A stretch of 64,000 bases of DNA from Chloroflexota bacterium (lineage in GTDB: Bacteria; Chloroflexota; Anaerolineae; Promineifilales; Promineifilaceae): NCBI GenBank assembly GCA_014584575.1, contig JACTMP010000075.1:1-64000 (forward strand), written 5' to 3'. This document shows positions 8,139 through 16,082 of the stretch, one piece after another; positions within the stretch are counted from its first letter, which is position 1; every line of letters begins with the position of its first letter. A program made the translations under genes and the position numbers. The notes below the pieces were generated by a model, which searched no databases, was not told the origin of the DNA, and saw only the letters and a list, made by a program, of their open reading frames with translations.

Positions 8139-8193
8139 GTTTGTAGTAGGCGATTTATCGCCTTTTGAAGGCGATAAATCGCCTACTACAAAC
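8139..8193. repeat. 26-bp perfect inverted repeat between paaC and paaD
   Basis: Positions 8139-8164 are exactly complementary to 8168-8193 with a 3-nt loop (ttg). The arm starts gtttgtagtaggcgattta. It begins 3 bp after the paaC stop and ends 8 bp before the paaD start, so it lies inside the operon. There is no T-run, so it is more like a REP/MITE hairpin or an mRNA processing/attenuation element than a terminator. Confidence 0.9.
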
Positions 8194-8195
8194 AA

Positions 8196-8951
8196 TTACC
8201 ACACGGCCGTTGGGTATTGGCGGGCGACGGATTGCATTTCGGCCAATAGGTGGGTGAGGTGGTCGGTGTGGTGGTCGCGGTTGGTGGTGGGTGGGGTGTT
8301 GGTTGTGGGGATAGTGAGATCAGCCTCGGTAAGGTGGGTGGTGGTGAGGTGCTGCCATTCGCGGTGGAGGGACGAGGGGAGCACGGCCGTATCCCCTTCC
8401 GCTAACTCCTCATCTTCCGGCGTGTCTACAAAAAGTTGTTGGGCATAAGGCCAGAGGTTATCCAGAGCGGCCTGCATCCGTGTGTTGCTTTCGGCCGTGC
8501 CCAACCCCAGGCGCGTCACCCAGGCCGCCGTATGACGTAGATGATAAATTTCCTCGATACGGATTTTGGCGGCAGCTTCGGCCAGCGGGCGATAGCTGCT
8601 GCCTGCCAGTTGCGCCAGGTGCAGCATCTCGTACACATCAAAGAGGTATTGGCGTAACATGCTAAAGGCCCAATCGCCGTTAGGCAGTTCCACCAATTGC
8701 ACATTGCGATAAGCGGCGGCGTCACGAAAGAACACGGCCGTGTCCACATCTTCCCCCGTCAACTCCTGCCGCAGCCGGTGCCAGGTGGCGGCGTGCCCCA
8801 TCTCATCCAGGGCAATGTTGGTGAAGGCGATGTCTTCTTCCAAAATGGGGCCGTGCCCTGTCCATTCCGAATTGCGATGCGCCAGGATCAATTCATCATC
8901 GGCCAGGAAAAGTAGTTTTTGGGCGAGGGAGATTTGGTGTGGTGGGGTCAT
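8196..8951 (-). CDS. paaC: Phenylacetyl-CoA epoxidase subunit PaaC
   Basis: Structural ferritin-like subunit that pairs with PaaA in the epoxidase. Helices carry KLLFLADDELILAHRNSEWTGHGPILEEDIAFTNIALDEMGHA (conserved PaaC signature near the N-terminus) and IRIEEIYHLRHTAAWVTRLG later. About 251 residues, the normal size. The start at 8951 (MTPPHQISL) is preferred because the frame upstream is translated heptamer repeat. The C-terminal 30 residues are low-complexity and Thr/His/Asp-rich (TTNTPPTTNRDHHTDH), which is unusual for the family. Confidence 0.9.
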   Translation of the reverse strand: MTPPHQISLAQKLLFLADDELILAHRNSEWTGHGPILEEDIAFTNIALDEMGHAATWHRLRQELTGEDVDTAVFFRDAAAYRNVQLVELPNGDWAFSMLRQYLFDVYEMLHLAQLAGSSYRPLAEAAAKIRIEEIYHLRHTAAWVTRLGLGTAESNTRMQAALDNLWPYAQQLFVDTPEDEELAEGDTAVLPSSLHREWQHLTTTHLTEADLTIPTTNTPPTTNRDHHTDHLTHLLAEMQSVARQYPTAVW

Positions 8952-8960
8952 GTGATGAAT

Positions 8961-9022
8961 GAGATTAGGAGATTGGGAGATTAGGAGATTCAATCTCTCA
9001 ATCTCCTAATCTCTCAATCTCT
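8961..9022. repeat. Heptamer tandem repeat GGAGATT, inverted arms
   Basis: Four gagatta/gagattg units (8961-8990) face caatctct/taatctc units (8991-9022). It fills the paaB-paaC gap and supplies the last codons and the TGA stop of paaB (9014-9016). Confidence 0.85.
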
Positions 9023-9571
9023 ACTTTCTCTTTTGATTTTCTGCATGGTAAACACCGTGCGGTACTGGTTGGGCAGGCGGAATAGTTTGTCTTTGGCAGG
9101 GGCGAACAGTGGTAGGGCGTCGGCTTCTTCGCTGCGGGTCACGGCCGTTGCCGGGCACACCCACCACACAAAGACTTGTTCCGCCGGGAAAGTGGCGATG
9201 GCCTGCCGCAAAGCGTGAGCCGGGGAACTGGCCTCCACCTGGCCGACGTGGGTAGTAAAGGTCATGCCGCGCCGTTCCGTCTGTTTTTGGAAGACCAGGT
9301 AGGTTTCGGTAGGCGCTTGCGGATCAATGCCGGTTTGCCAGGAATTATCGGCGGCGAGTTCCTCGGCGGCGAGTTCCTCGGCCGTTTTGCTCGTGATGGC
9401 GTCGGCGCGGGCCACCCACAGGCTGTGGCATTTGGGGCGGCGGGCGAAGAGGTCACGGCCGTTTTGCAGCGCCATCTCCGCATCCACCGCATGAACCGTG
9501 CCAATACTCTCGTGCGGTTCGCCAGGGCGATCTTGTTTGAATACCTCGTAACGAGGCCATTGAGTGTCCAC
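9014..9571 (-). CDS. paaB: Phenylacetyl-CoA epoxidase subunit PaaB, duplicated domain
   Basis: PaaB is a small accessory subunit of the epoxidase, about 95 residues in Proteobacteria. Here the protein is about 186 residues and holds two PaaB-like units: WPRYEVFKQDRPGEPHESIGTVHA...WVARADAI (residues 4-60) and TYLVFQKQTERRGMTFTTHVGQVEA...FVWWVCPA (about 88-150). The start is taken as GTG at 9571, preceded by AGGA; an upstream GTG at 9628 would add only residues encoded by the GATTACC heptamer repeat. The tail reads LFRLPNQYRTVFTMQKIK. Lies between paaA and paaC. Confidence 0.85.
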   Translation of the reverse strand: MDTQWPRYEVFKQDRPGEPHESIGTVHAVDAEMALQNGRDLFARRPKCHSLWVARADAITSKTAEELAAEELAADNSWQTGIDPQAPTETYLVFQKQTERRGMTFTTHVGQVEASSPAHALRQAIATFPAEQVFVWWVCPATAVTRSEEADALPLFAPAKDKLFRLPNQYRTVFTMQKIKRESRD

Positions 9572-9581
9572 TTTGAATCCT

Positions 9582-9657
9582 GTAATCGTTGATCGGTAAT
9601 CGGTGATCGGTAATCGGATGACTGTCACCGATTACCGTTTACTGATTACCGATTACC
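9582..9657. repeat. Heptamer tandem repeat GATTACC, inverted arms
   Basis: gtaatc/gatcggtaatcggt units (9582-9618) face ccgattaccg units (9627-9657). The 3' arm supplies the last two codons and TAA stop of paaA (9646-9648). Confidence 0.85.
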
Positions 9658-10587
9658 GGCATAAGCCGCTAATGCTTCGCGCACCCAACGGCCGTTGTCG
9701 TGGGCTTCTTGTCTGGCTTGCAGGCGGGCGGCGTTCATGGGGCCGTGGCCTTTGACCACCTGCCAGAATTCGTCCCAGTTGATTTCGCCGGAAACCCAGT
9801 TGCCGGTTTCTTCATCATAGCGCAGGTCGGGGTCAGGCACTTCCAGCCCCAGGGCGTGCAGCGGGGGGACGAGTTCGTTCACAAATTCCTGGCGAAGCTG
9901 GTCGTTGGTCTTCGTTTTGATGCCCCAGCGCATCAATTCATCGGAATTGGTGGAGGCGGAGTCGTGCGGACCAAACATCATCAGGGTCGGCCACCAGAAG
10001 CGGTTGATGCTGTCCTGAGCCATTGCTTTTTGTTCCGGCGTGCCCTGGGCATATTGGATGATCATCTCCTGCCCCTGCTTCTTGTGGAACCCTTCTTCGG
10101 CGCAGATGCGCACCATGGCCCGTGAGTAAGGGCCGTAGGAACATTGGGCGAGCATGGTCTGGTTCATAATGGCCGCCCCATCCACCAGCCAACCAATCGC
10201 GCCCATGTCGCTCCAGGTGACGGTAGGGTAATTGAAGATGCTGGAGTATTTGGCCTGCCCGGTGAGCAGGGCTGCCAGCATCTCTTCGCGGGTGGCGCCC
10301 AGGGTTTCGGCGGCGTGGTAGAGATATTGGCCGTGCCCGGCTTCGTCTTGCACCTTGGCCAGCAGCACTTGTTTGCGGCGCAGGTTGGGGGCGCGGGTGA
10401 TCCAGGCCTCTTCGGGCAACATGCCCACCACTTCGCTGTGGGCGTGTTGAGAGATCATGCGGATGAGCTGTTTGCGGTATCGTTCCGGCATCCAGTCGCC
10501 CGGCTCAATTTTTTCGCCACGCGCAATGCGGGCTTCAAATTCGGCTAGTTTTGTGGGGTAATCAGGGTCGGTTTCTTGTCCATACAT
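9646..10587 (-). CDS. paaA: Phenylacetyl-CoA epoxidase catalytic subunit PaaA
   Basis: Di-iron monooxygenase subunit that epoxidises phenylacetyl-CoA, the first ring-attacking step of aerobic phenylacetate degradation. The diiron ligands lie in the helices [40 protein letters not shown] (E-x-x-H) and [16 protein letters not shown] (E-x-x-H). At 313 residues it is full length. First gene of the minus-strand paaABCD set. Its last residues and stop are encoded by the heptamer repeat that follows. TATA-like and SD sequences: gcaggtaaaaaATG. Confidence 0.95.
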   Translation of the reverse strand: MYGQETDPDYPTKLAEFEARIARGEKIEPGDWMPERYRKQLIRMISQHAHSEVVGMLPEEAWITRAPNLRRKQVLLAKVQDEAGHGQYLYHAAETLGATREEMLAALLTGQAKYSSIFNYPTVTWSDMGAIGWLVDGAAIMNQTMLAQCSYGPYSRAMVRICAEEGFHKKQGQEMIIQYAQGTPEQKAMAQDSINRFWWPTLMMFGPHDSASTNSDELMRWGIKTKTNDQLRQEFVNELVPPLHALGLEVPDPDLRYDEETGNWVSGEINWDEFWQVVKGHGPMNAARLQARQEAHDNGRWVREALAAYAGNR

Positions 10588-10969
10588 TTTTTACCTGCCT
10601 TGTGGTTGCAATCGGTTATATTGTGGGAATTTGTTGCCGGGGATTATACCTGAAATTGGAATATGGTCAGTGTCATTTGTTTCTCGCCTTGACTATAGCG
10701 GATTAATAAATGAACGTATTCCTCTCTGGAAATTTATCCGCTTACTTCTCCATCCGTTGTAGTCTTAAGGGGATAGCGAAAACCTCGTGACACAAACGTA
10801 ATTCCAAATTTGGCTGGTGGCGGCAGATGAATCTGCACCAACAAAAGGCAAAGTCGGCCTGTGCCGACTGGCGTCCAGCCCACGAAGGTGGGCTTTGCCT
10901 CTTGTTGCCGCGATTTTAATCGCCGGGTTTGGTATAAGTTGGAATTGCTGGCCCGAATATCCCTATATC
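10588..10969. other. 382-bp intergenic region upstream of paaA
   Basis: No gene is seen. It should contain the paaA promoter and, at 10819-10927, a structured repeat also found at 24.9 kb. No PaaR/PaaX-type operator could be recognised by eye. Confidence 0.5.
10819..10927. repeat. Structured dispersed repeat, copy 1
   Basis: About 109 bp closely matching 24867-24974. It starts ggcggcagat and ends gcgattttaatcgccggg. Internal inverted repeats: caacaaaaggcaaag with ctttgcctcttgttg, plus short self-complementary ends gcagatgaatctgc and gcgattttaatcgc. The multi-stem form suggests a MITE/REP-like element or a structured RNA. Confidence 0.8.
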
Positions 10970-12034
10970 TCAATATCCTCGTTCCCGCACGGCCGTGACG
11001 CCAAACGCCATCAGGATCAACCCTACACCAAACGCCAGCATGATACCGGCCTGAAAATAGACACGCACCAGCCAGCGGTCAGCTACGGCCGTTACCAGAT
11101 TCAACCCCAACTGGTGCAGCGGCAGGGTTAATGGGTCGGTGGGTGTGGGCACGGCCGTGCGCGCCACAAACATCAGCAGCGCCGGGGTGACGATGGCGAA
11201 GAAGAGGACGGTGACGGCGGCAATCACCATGGGCCAGCCCCACCAATGCCCCCAGGTGGGCAGTGAACGCACCACCAGCAGGGCCAGCAAAAACAGGCAG
11301 GCCAGCGGTAGCAGCCACAGCGTCCAGCCCCAGGTTCGGGCCAGGGTAAAATTGCGCTGTAAACGCGCCCATTGCGCCTGCCGCTCGCTGTTCAACCCGG
11401 CACTGTTATCATCGCCAATGAGGGGAATACGTACCACGCCAGCATTGGCCAGGATTTCTGGGTTTTGATCAATGGCGTTGACAACGGCCGTATGCACCAC
11501 ACTGCTAATCTGCTGCACGTCTGTTCCTGGTGGCAGGCAGTCGGGAATATCCACATTGCCAACGGTGGTGAAATTGGGCACGGTGGTGCAGGGGGGTAAA
11601 TTGGCGACAACTGCCGTGACCATTTGCTGCCCTGCCGCTCCCCGCAGCGAATCGAGTAGGGGGCGCGTATCCAGCGTCACCTCGGCGGCGGTAGGGTCGC
11701 CCGTTTCCAGGTAATCATACAGCCCATCCACCGCTGCTTCCGCCTGTGTGTCCATCCAGCCAGGGGGAATGACGGTGGCGACGGCCGTTTGCAACTGGCC
11801 CTCATCAATGGGCAGATCGGTAATGCCCCGCGCCAACGCTTCTTGCCGCGCTGCTTCGATGATGAGGGCGGGCGCGGTCTGGCGCACCACCTCATCCAGC
11901 CCCGTGAACAGCCCCTTAACCGTGTCCCGGTCGGTGGCTACGACGATTAAGTTGTAACCAATGAGGGCGGTCACGGCCGTGAGTACAAAAAACGCCGCCA
12001 CAAATCCTGCTGTTGCCTGTAAACATCCACGCAT
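10970..12034 (-). CDS. Hypothetical membrane protein with large extracytoplasmic domain
   Basis: Unrecognised 354-residue protein. One N-terminal membrane segment (about 8-32, VAAFFVLTAVTALIGYNLIVV) is followed by a roughly 200-residue hydrophilic domain and three more membrane segments near the C-terminus (about 243-262, 270-292 and 325-347). The soluble part has a Cys pair (PPCTTV ... DCLPPG) that may form a disulfide outside the membrane. The gene ends inside an ACGGCCGT-rich stretch and has six octamers. Monocistronic. Confidence 0.65.
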   Translation of the reverse strand: MRGCLQATAGFVAAFFVLTAVTALIGYNLIVVATDRDTVKGLFTGLDEVVRQTAPALIIEAARQEALARGITDLPIDEGQLQTAVATVIPPGWMDTQAEAAVDGLYDYLETGDPTAAEVTLDTRPLLDSLRGAAGQQMVTAVVANLPPCTTVPNFTTVGNVDIPDCLPPGTDVQQISSVVHTAVVNAIDQNPEILANAGVVRIPLIGDDNSAGLNSERQAQWARLQRNFTLARTWGWTLWLLPLACLFLLALLVVRSLPTWGHWWGWPMVIAAVTVLFFAIVTPALLMFVARTAVPTPTDPLTLPLHQLGLNLVTAVADRWLVRVYFQAGIMLAFGVGLILMAFGVTAVRERGY

Positions 12035-12146
12035 GTTGTTCTCCGTAATCGGTAATCAGTAGTCGGTTGCCGGAGCAAGTGTAACAACAAAGATGGACAA
12101 CTACCCCACCGTTCGCCAATTATCATGCACCGCTGAGACTACAGAA

Positions 12147-12938
12147 TCAAGAGTCTGCGGCTGTTTGCGTGGCGGCGTCTAGCAATTCTCTGAGCAACCC
12201 CATGCAGATTCCCCTGGTTTGCCCGTCTGCATCGAGCTTTGGGTTCCAGGTGGAGAGGGATACGGCCGTCACCTGACCACGCTGCGCCAGATGGCGAAAT
12301 ATCGGCGTCAACGCGGCAGCCCGCGGCCCACCTGCGGCCAGGTAGCTCATCGCCGGTGCGTCCTGTGGGTTGATGATATCGGTGTCAACGTGGATGTATA
12401 ACGGCCGTGCCGCCAACGGATACTCCAACAGGCTGCGGGGGTCTGGCAAATGGACCAGGCCACAACCGGCAATCAGATCGCGTTCACCGGGGTCTAAATC
12501 ACGGCCGTCTGTCAGCACAATGTGTTCCGGCGCTAATGGGCGCAGACCCAACGCCTGCACCATTGTCTGCTCACCCAGCCCCGCCAGCATCGCCAGGGGC
12601 ATCCCACCCAGGAAGCCGCTGGGTGTGGTCTCCCAGGTGTTGAAATCGCCGTGCGCGTCAAACCAGATCACGGTCGGTTCCACACCTGCGCGCTGTAAGC
12701 CGGCCATCACGCCCAAAGTGGCGCAGCAATCGCCGGCGATGGAAACAGGCAGGTGGTGGGCGGCCACGGCCGTAGCCACCGCCTCAGCCAGGGCCGCATG
12801 AAGCACCGACATACGCGATTGCACCGCCGCTGCCGACAACTCCCGCCGGTTGACCACCCATTCCGGCTGCGCCAGCTCTTCTAATTGTGGTTCTGGTTGA
12901 TCCAAAAAGTAAGGGGTCAATATGAATTGTGCTTTCAT
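12147..12938 (-). CDS. Arginase/agmatinase-fold family protein
   Basis: A 263-residue ureohydrolase-fold protein. Metal-binding motifs are VIWFDAHGDFN (DAHGD at about residue 106) and PLYIHVDTDIINPQ (D-x-D), but the first motif, usually GGDHS, reads IAGDCCATLG, so the usual histidine is replaced by cysteine. The last acidic ligand region (arginase E/D near the C-terminus) is not obvious. It may be a divergent formiminoglutamase/arginase or a non-arginine amidinohydrolase. ATG 12938 is chosen because CAGGAGAGCG precedes it. No neighbouring arginine-pathway gene. Confidence 0.75.
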   Translation of the reverse strand: MKAQFILTPYFLDQPEPQLEELAQPEWVVNRRELSAAAVQSRMSVLHAALAEAVATAVAAHHLPVSIAGDCCATLGVMAGLQRAGVEPTVIWFDAHGDFNTWETTPSGFLGGMPLAMLAGLGEQTMVQALGLRPLAPEHIVLTDGRDLDPGERDLIAGCGLVHLPDPRSLLEYPLAARPLYIHVDTDIINPQDAPAMSYLAAGGPRAAALTPIFRHLAQRGQVTAVSLSTWNPKLDADGQTRGICMGLLRELLDAATQTAADS

Positions 12939-13010
12939 TTCATCGCTCTCCTGCAATCACTCTTCTGTTCAGCTATTAGCAAACGGGCATCATGCGTAAC
13001 AAAAAAACCC

Positions 13011-13044
13011 TCACGCATCACTCGTCACGCATCACTCGTCACGC
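13011..13044. repeat. 14-bp (2 x 7) tandem repeat acgcatc/actcgtc
   Basis: acgcatcactcgtc is repeated twice and partly a third time. The stop codon of the DUF123 gene (TGA, 13032-13034) lies inside it. A related copy is at about 56241-56281. Confidence 0.75.
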
Positions 13045-13487
13045 CCCGGCTCACCAAATCCCGAAGAACTATAAACCAGATGCGCCGCACAGCGACAATC
13101 TGATGCGCCAAAACGGGGGACGGGGATGGTGACGCCCGGCCATTGAGCCGCCAGCGCCGCCCAGGTACATTCCAGGCGCACCGGATTTTCCTGGACCCAC
13201 ACGGCCGTAACCACTGCCTGACGCCGCAAATAATCTATGTGCCAAAACGGTCGTTCCACCGGCGACAAATGCCGCCGCAGCCGCGCTGCCAATCCCCCTG
13301 GTCCCAACGCGCTGCCCAGGTAGAGGTAATACCCGGCGGCAAACGGCCACCGCCCCAATCGCCCAATTTGCAGCCACGCACTCTGGTCTAGCCGTAAAAG
13401 AAGCGCGTAACTTCCCCTTTCGCGCGGTAGAACCAGGTCGGATTCGCCTGTATCCATCTGCGTTTTCATTGTCCACACGAATGTCAT
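13032..13487 (-). CDS. DUF123 / Uri-type GIY-YIG-like protein
   Basis: Around 151 residues with the DUF123 pattern: GSYALLLRL, then GYYLYLGSALGPGGLAARLRRHL (a degenerate GIY-YIG core), FWHIDYLR, and a C-terminal FGASDCRCAAHLVY. DUF123 proteins are often linked to DNA repair (fused or next to endonuclease III/V), and the biochemical role is not settled. Start taken at ATG 13487, 4 bp after the trmD stop, suggesting co-transcription with trmD; ATG 13469 is an alternative. The last residues and stop are encoded by a tandem repeat. Confidence 0.75.
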   Translation of the reverse strand: MTFVWTMKTQMDTGESDLVLPRERGSYALLLRLDQSAWLQIGRLGRWPFAAGYYLYLGSALGPGGLAARLRRHLSPVERPFWHIDYLRRQAVVTAVWVQENPVRLECTWAALAAQWPGVTIPVPRFGASDCRCAAHLVYSSSGFGEPGRDE

Positions 13488-13491
13488 CTGC

Positions 13492-14238
13492 TTATGCTTC
13501 GCCGGCCGCCAGTTGGCCGAGGAACCATTTGTCTTCTTCGCTGAGTACGGCCGTAAGCAGCAGGTCTGGGCGGCGTTCCCAGGTGCGGCGCAGTGCCTCC
13601 TGCCGCCGCCAGCGGGCAATTTGCCCCGCATGGCCGGAGCGCAGTAGTTCGGGCACTTCCCAACCACGAAAGTTGGCCGGTTTGGTGTAGTGGGGGCCTT
13701 CCAGCAGGCCGGTGGCATGGCTGTCCGTCTCTGCCGCGCCTTCAGCCCCCAGCGCGCCCGGCAGCAGCCGCACCACGGCATCTACCACTACCATGGCCGC
13801 CAGTTCCCCACCCGTCAGCACATAGTCGCCAATAGAAATTTCGTCCGTTACCAGGTGTTGGCGTACCCGCTCGTCCACGCCTTCATACCGGCCGCAAATG
13901 AGCAGCAGCCGCTCGTGTTGGGCTAATTCCTGGGCGAAAGATTGGGTAAACGGCCGTCCCTGGGGCGTCATCAGGATGATGGGGTGAGCAATAATTTGAT
14001 TACTCACCCCATCATCCAGGATTGACTCGACGGCCGTGAAAATCGGGTCCGGTTTCAGCACCATGCCGCCGCCGCCGCCAAAAGGGGGTTCGTCGGTGAT
14101 GCGGTGTTTGCCGCTGGCATACGCACGCAGGTGGTGCAGGTGAATGTCCACCAGCCCCGCCGTCTGCGCCCGCTGTAAGATGCTGTAATTCAGGTAAGTA
14201 AATGCTTCCGGTAAGAGGGTGAGAATATCAATGCGCAT
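13492..14238 (-). CDS. trmD: tRNA (guanine37-N1)-methyltransferase TrmD
   Basis: SPOUT-class enzyme that methylates G37 of tRNAs with S-adenosylmethionine to prevent +1 frameshifts. The start [13 protein letters not shown], the region [17 protein letters not shown] and the SAM knot [21 protein letters not shown] are diagnostic; the tail [31 protein letters not shown] is the tRNA-binding domain signature. Full length at 248 residues. Usually found with rimM and rplS, but here the neighbours are a DUF123 gene and toxin-antitoxin genes, so the ribosomal operon context is lost. Confidence 0.97.
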   Translation of the reverse strand: MRIDILTLLPEAFTYLNYSILQRAQTAGLVDIHLHHLRAYASGKHRITDEPPFGGGGGMVLKPDPIFTAVESILDDGVSNQIIAHPIILMTPQGRPFTQSFAQELAQHERLLLICGRYEGVDERVRQHLVTDEISIGDYVLTGGELAAMVVVDAVVRLLPGALGAEGAAETDSHATGLLEGPHYTKPANFRGWEVPELLRSGHAGQIARWRRQEALRRTWERRPDLLLTAVLSEEDKWFLGQLAAGEA

Positions 14239-14267
14239 CGGGCAGATTATACCCTGTTTGTCTGCTC

Positions 14268-14335
14268 ACGGCCGTTGCCCACAGTGCGCACGGTGGGCAT
14301 AACATTCTGGCGGGTTGTGAGAGGGTCACGGCCGT
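14268..14335. repeat. ACGGCCGT-bounded module, copy 1
   Basis: A 68-bp segment that begins and ends with ACGGCCGT and contains tgcccac...gtgggca (7-bp stem) and aacattctggcgggttgtg. It recurs at 15420-15486 and partly from 16102. Confidence 0.85.
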
Positions 14336-14357
14336 CGCACACGTTTTTGCTCATAAC

Positions 14358-14630
14358 TCAAGCGGGAACCAGAGAATTTCGCAAGATTTGATCAACCAGG
14401 GCGGGGATGGGTTGGTGTGAGGCTTCCGCTTCTTGCAAAAGTATTTGGAAGATGTCTTCTTTGATCTCGACTTCAAACAACCGTTTTTCGATTTGAAAGA
14501 CATCATCAGCCGGTAACAACTGTTCGGCATAGTCCATTGTGCTGTGGGTATCCCAAAACGCAGTGGCGGCTTCTTCACTTTCAAATTCATCGGGAATCGG
14601 GTCAATCACTTTCTTATTTATGTTTGGCAT
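14358..14630 (-). CDS. Orphan BrnA/CopG-like antitoxin
   Basis: Ninety-residue acidic protein; the segment EAATAFWDTHSTMDYAEQL is the hallmark 'FW(D/E)THD' motif of CopG/BrnA-type antitoxins and also occurs, as LARFWDVHDLTEFED, in the gene at 15822. A toxin gene is not adjacent, so it may be orphaned or act in trans. ATG 14630 follows AGAAAGGAACTACT; the upstream frame has no ribosome site. Part of a cluster of minus-strand small genes. Confidence 0.65.
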   Translation of the reverse strand: MPNINKKVIDPIPDEFESEEAATAFWDTHSTMDYAEQLLPADDVFQIEKRLFEVEIKEDIFQILLQEAEASHQPIPALVDQILRNSLVPA

Positions 14631-14689
14631 AGTAGTTCCTTTCTGAGCTATCCATGTCTTGCGCTGTGTCTGGTTTGGCTTATGGAGCA

Positions 14690-14920
14690 TCACGGCCGTC
14701 GCACACGCAAACCGCGCTGTGTAGCGGCATAGGCCAGGGCAGCGTGGATGTCAGTGACCGTGAGTTGGGGATAGGCTGCCTGGATGTCGGCCGGTGTCAG
14801 ACCATCGGCCAGACTGCCGATGATCATGGCGATGGGAATACGAGTGCCTTTGATGGTGGGGTCGCCATGATGGATGTGAGGGTCAAGGATGATGTGGTCT
14901 TGCCACTCGATTCGGCTCAT
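14690..14920 (-). CDS. DUF433 family protein (VapB-like antitoxin)
   Basis: Seventy-six residues: HIILDPHIHHGDPTIKGTRIPIAMIIGSLADG and LTVTDIHAALAYA match the DUF433 winged-helix pattern (P.I..G.P.I.GTRI.V). DUF433 proteins are usually paired with a DUF5615 PIN-like toxin gene, but none is found here. The last residues (RVRRP) are encoded across an ACGGCCGT octamer, so the C-terminus may have been reshaped by that element. Confidence 0.8.
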   Translation of the reverse strand: MSRIEWQDHIILDPHIHHGDPTIKGTRIPIAMIIGSLADGLTPADIQAAYPQLTVTDIHAALAYAATQRGLRVRRP

Positions 14921-14977
14921 CTCTCTTTGTTTTTAGGTGTTATTTCAAAGGCGGCTTGGGAGCGAAAGAAGCAAATA

Positions 14978-15202
14978 TCAATTTTTTCCCAGCATATGCC
15001 ATAGGGTTTCGGCCGCACCGAAGGCGTTGAGCGGTGTCCAGACGGGGTATTCAGCGTTGGGGGTGAGGAGGGGGACACCTTCGTCTTCGGCCAGATTGAT
15101 GACCAGGAATTGCATCAGCCGTAATTTGTCGGCGCGGGGCAACTGTTGAATAGTGGAAAATAGTTCATTTAACGGCACGGCCTCTGGTGTTATGGTTGTC
15201 AT
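14978..15202 (-). CDS. Small hypothetical protein, antitoxin-like
   Basis: About 74 residues: PLNELFSTIQQLPRADKLRLMQFLVINLAEDEG, then ILTPNAEYPVWTPLNAFGAAETLWHML-like sequence. This is the layout of small antitoxins found beside PIN or Uma-type genes in Chloroflexota and cyanobacteria: a helix that contacts DNA or RNA followed by a 'Y.VW.P' tail. ATG 15202 is chosen over 15205 because GAGGTG has better spacing. No toxin neighbour. Confidence 0.55.
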   Translation of the reverse strand: MTTITPEAVPLNELFSTIQQLPRADKLRLMQFLVINLAEDEGVPLLTPNAEYPVWTPLNAFGAAETLWHMLGKN

Positions 15203-15275
15203 CATCCACCTCTATAAAAGAATGGCCTCATTTTAGCACAAAACGAGAGCCGTACCCCCATCCATTTATTCGCTC

Positions 15276-15401
15276 ACGGCCGTAACCATCCCCCTCTTAC
15301 CCGAAGAAGCCAAAGCCATCAAGAAAATGGCCTCGTCTCAGGGGGTGCCCGATGCCGACCTGATCTACCGGTGGGTTCAGGAGAGATTGCAGACAGTATA
15401 G
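15276..15401 (+). pseudogene. Duplicated 3' fragment of the antitoxin gene at 15822
   Basis: Forty-one residues (TAVTIPLLPEEAKAIKKM ... YRWVQERLQTV, then TAG) almost identical to the C-terminal half of the antitoxin at 15957-16082, with only a few differences (M for I, D for A). The duplicate starts exactly at an ACGGCCGT octamer and has no start codon or ribosome site. Homology continues past the stop (cccatccatttattcg) to the next octamer at 15420. Confidence 0.85.
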
Positions 15402-15419
15402 CCCATCCATTTATTCGTC

Positions 15420-15486
15420 ACGGCCGTTGCCCCATGCGGCACGGTGGGCATAACATTCTAGCGGGTTGTGGGAGGGCTACGGCCGT
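15420..15486. repeat. ACGGCCGT-bounded module, copy 2
   Basis: 67 bp between two octamers, about 85-90% like 14268-14335 by eye, including cggtgggcataacattct. A third, partial copy begins at the octamer 16102 and diverges after cggtgggc. Confidence 0.85.
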
Positions 15487-15552
15487 CAGGAAAGCCTGCA
15501 CCCTAACAATTCCCGAATTGGTCAGTACCAACCAACTCGTTACAATTACTCT

Positions 15553-15837
15553 ATGAAAATCAGGCAAATTATCTGGCCCGAAGAGCGTATTGAGCATATC
15601 GCTCGCCATCACGTTACGCCTGAGGAAGTGGAAGCTGTATGTTTTGGACGGCCGTTTGTGCAACGAGCCAAATCCGAAGGCGAGAACCCGCTCTTTTATG
15701 TGTTGGGTCAGACAAATGCCGGACGGTATCTATTTTGTGTTATTATTCAGTTCTCGGACGGGAATGGCTATCCGGTTACTGCCCGACCGATGACTGACAA
15801 TGAAAAGCGTCGGTTTCAAAAATGGCGAAGAAAATGA
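15553..15837 (+). CDS. BrnT-family (DUF497-like) toxin
   Basis: About 94 residues: IIWPEERIEHIARHHVTPEEVEAVCFGRPFV, then ENPLFYVLGQTNAGRYLFCVIIQF and YPVTARPMTDNEKRRFQKW. This is the BrnT toxin layout (W...H..H.V...E.E.V, then GR.L.V.F, A.R.M...E...Y/F). BrnT toxins are RelE-fold ribonucleases. ATG 15553 is the natural start. The stop overlaps the next gene by 16 bp, the usual toxin-first order of brnTA. Confidence 0.8.
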   Translation: MKIRQIIWPEERIEHIARHHVTPEEVEAVCFGRPFVQRAKSEGENPLFYVLGQTNAGRYLFCVIIQFSDGNGYPVTARPMTDNEKRRFQKWRRK

Positions 15838-16082
15838 AACAACAACTACCACAAACCGATTCGATTGAGGCATTGGCCCGTTTTTGGGACGTCCATGATT
15901 TGACTGAGTTTGAAGATGAATTGGAAGAAGTCGTTGAACCTGTATTTGTGCGGGACACGGCCGTGACCATCCACCTCTTACCCGAAGAAGCCAAAGCTAT
16001 CAAGAAAATTGCCTCGTCTCAGGGTGTGCCCGCTGCCGACCTGATCTACCGGTGGGTTCAGGAGAGATTGCAGACAGTGTAG
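15822..16082 (+). CDS. BrnA/CopG-like antitoxin
   Basis: Eighty-six residues: ALARFWDVHDLTEFEDEL near the N-terminus and TIHLLPEEAKAIKKIASSQGVPAADLIYRWVQERL at the C-terminus, which is a ribbon-helix-helix type DNA-binding end as in CopG/BrnA antitoxins. Starts within the toxin gene. It would neutralise the toxin and repress the operon. Residues 46-86 are duplicated as an orphan fragment 680 bp upstream, with the break at the ACGGCCGT octamer. Confidence 0.8.
   Translation: MAKKMKQQLPQTDSIEALARFWDVHDLTEFEDELEEVVEPVFVRDTAVTIHLLPEEAKAIKKIASSQGVPAADLIYRWVQERLQTV

Noticed and set aside
7587-9657. CRISPR array made of short repeats
   Set aside because: Units are 7 bp with no unique spacers; arms are inverted and face each other. 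Not CRISPR-like.
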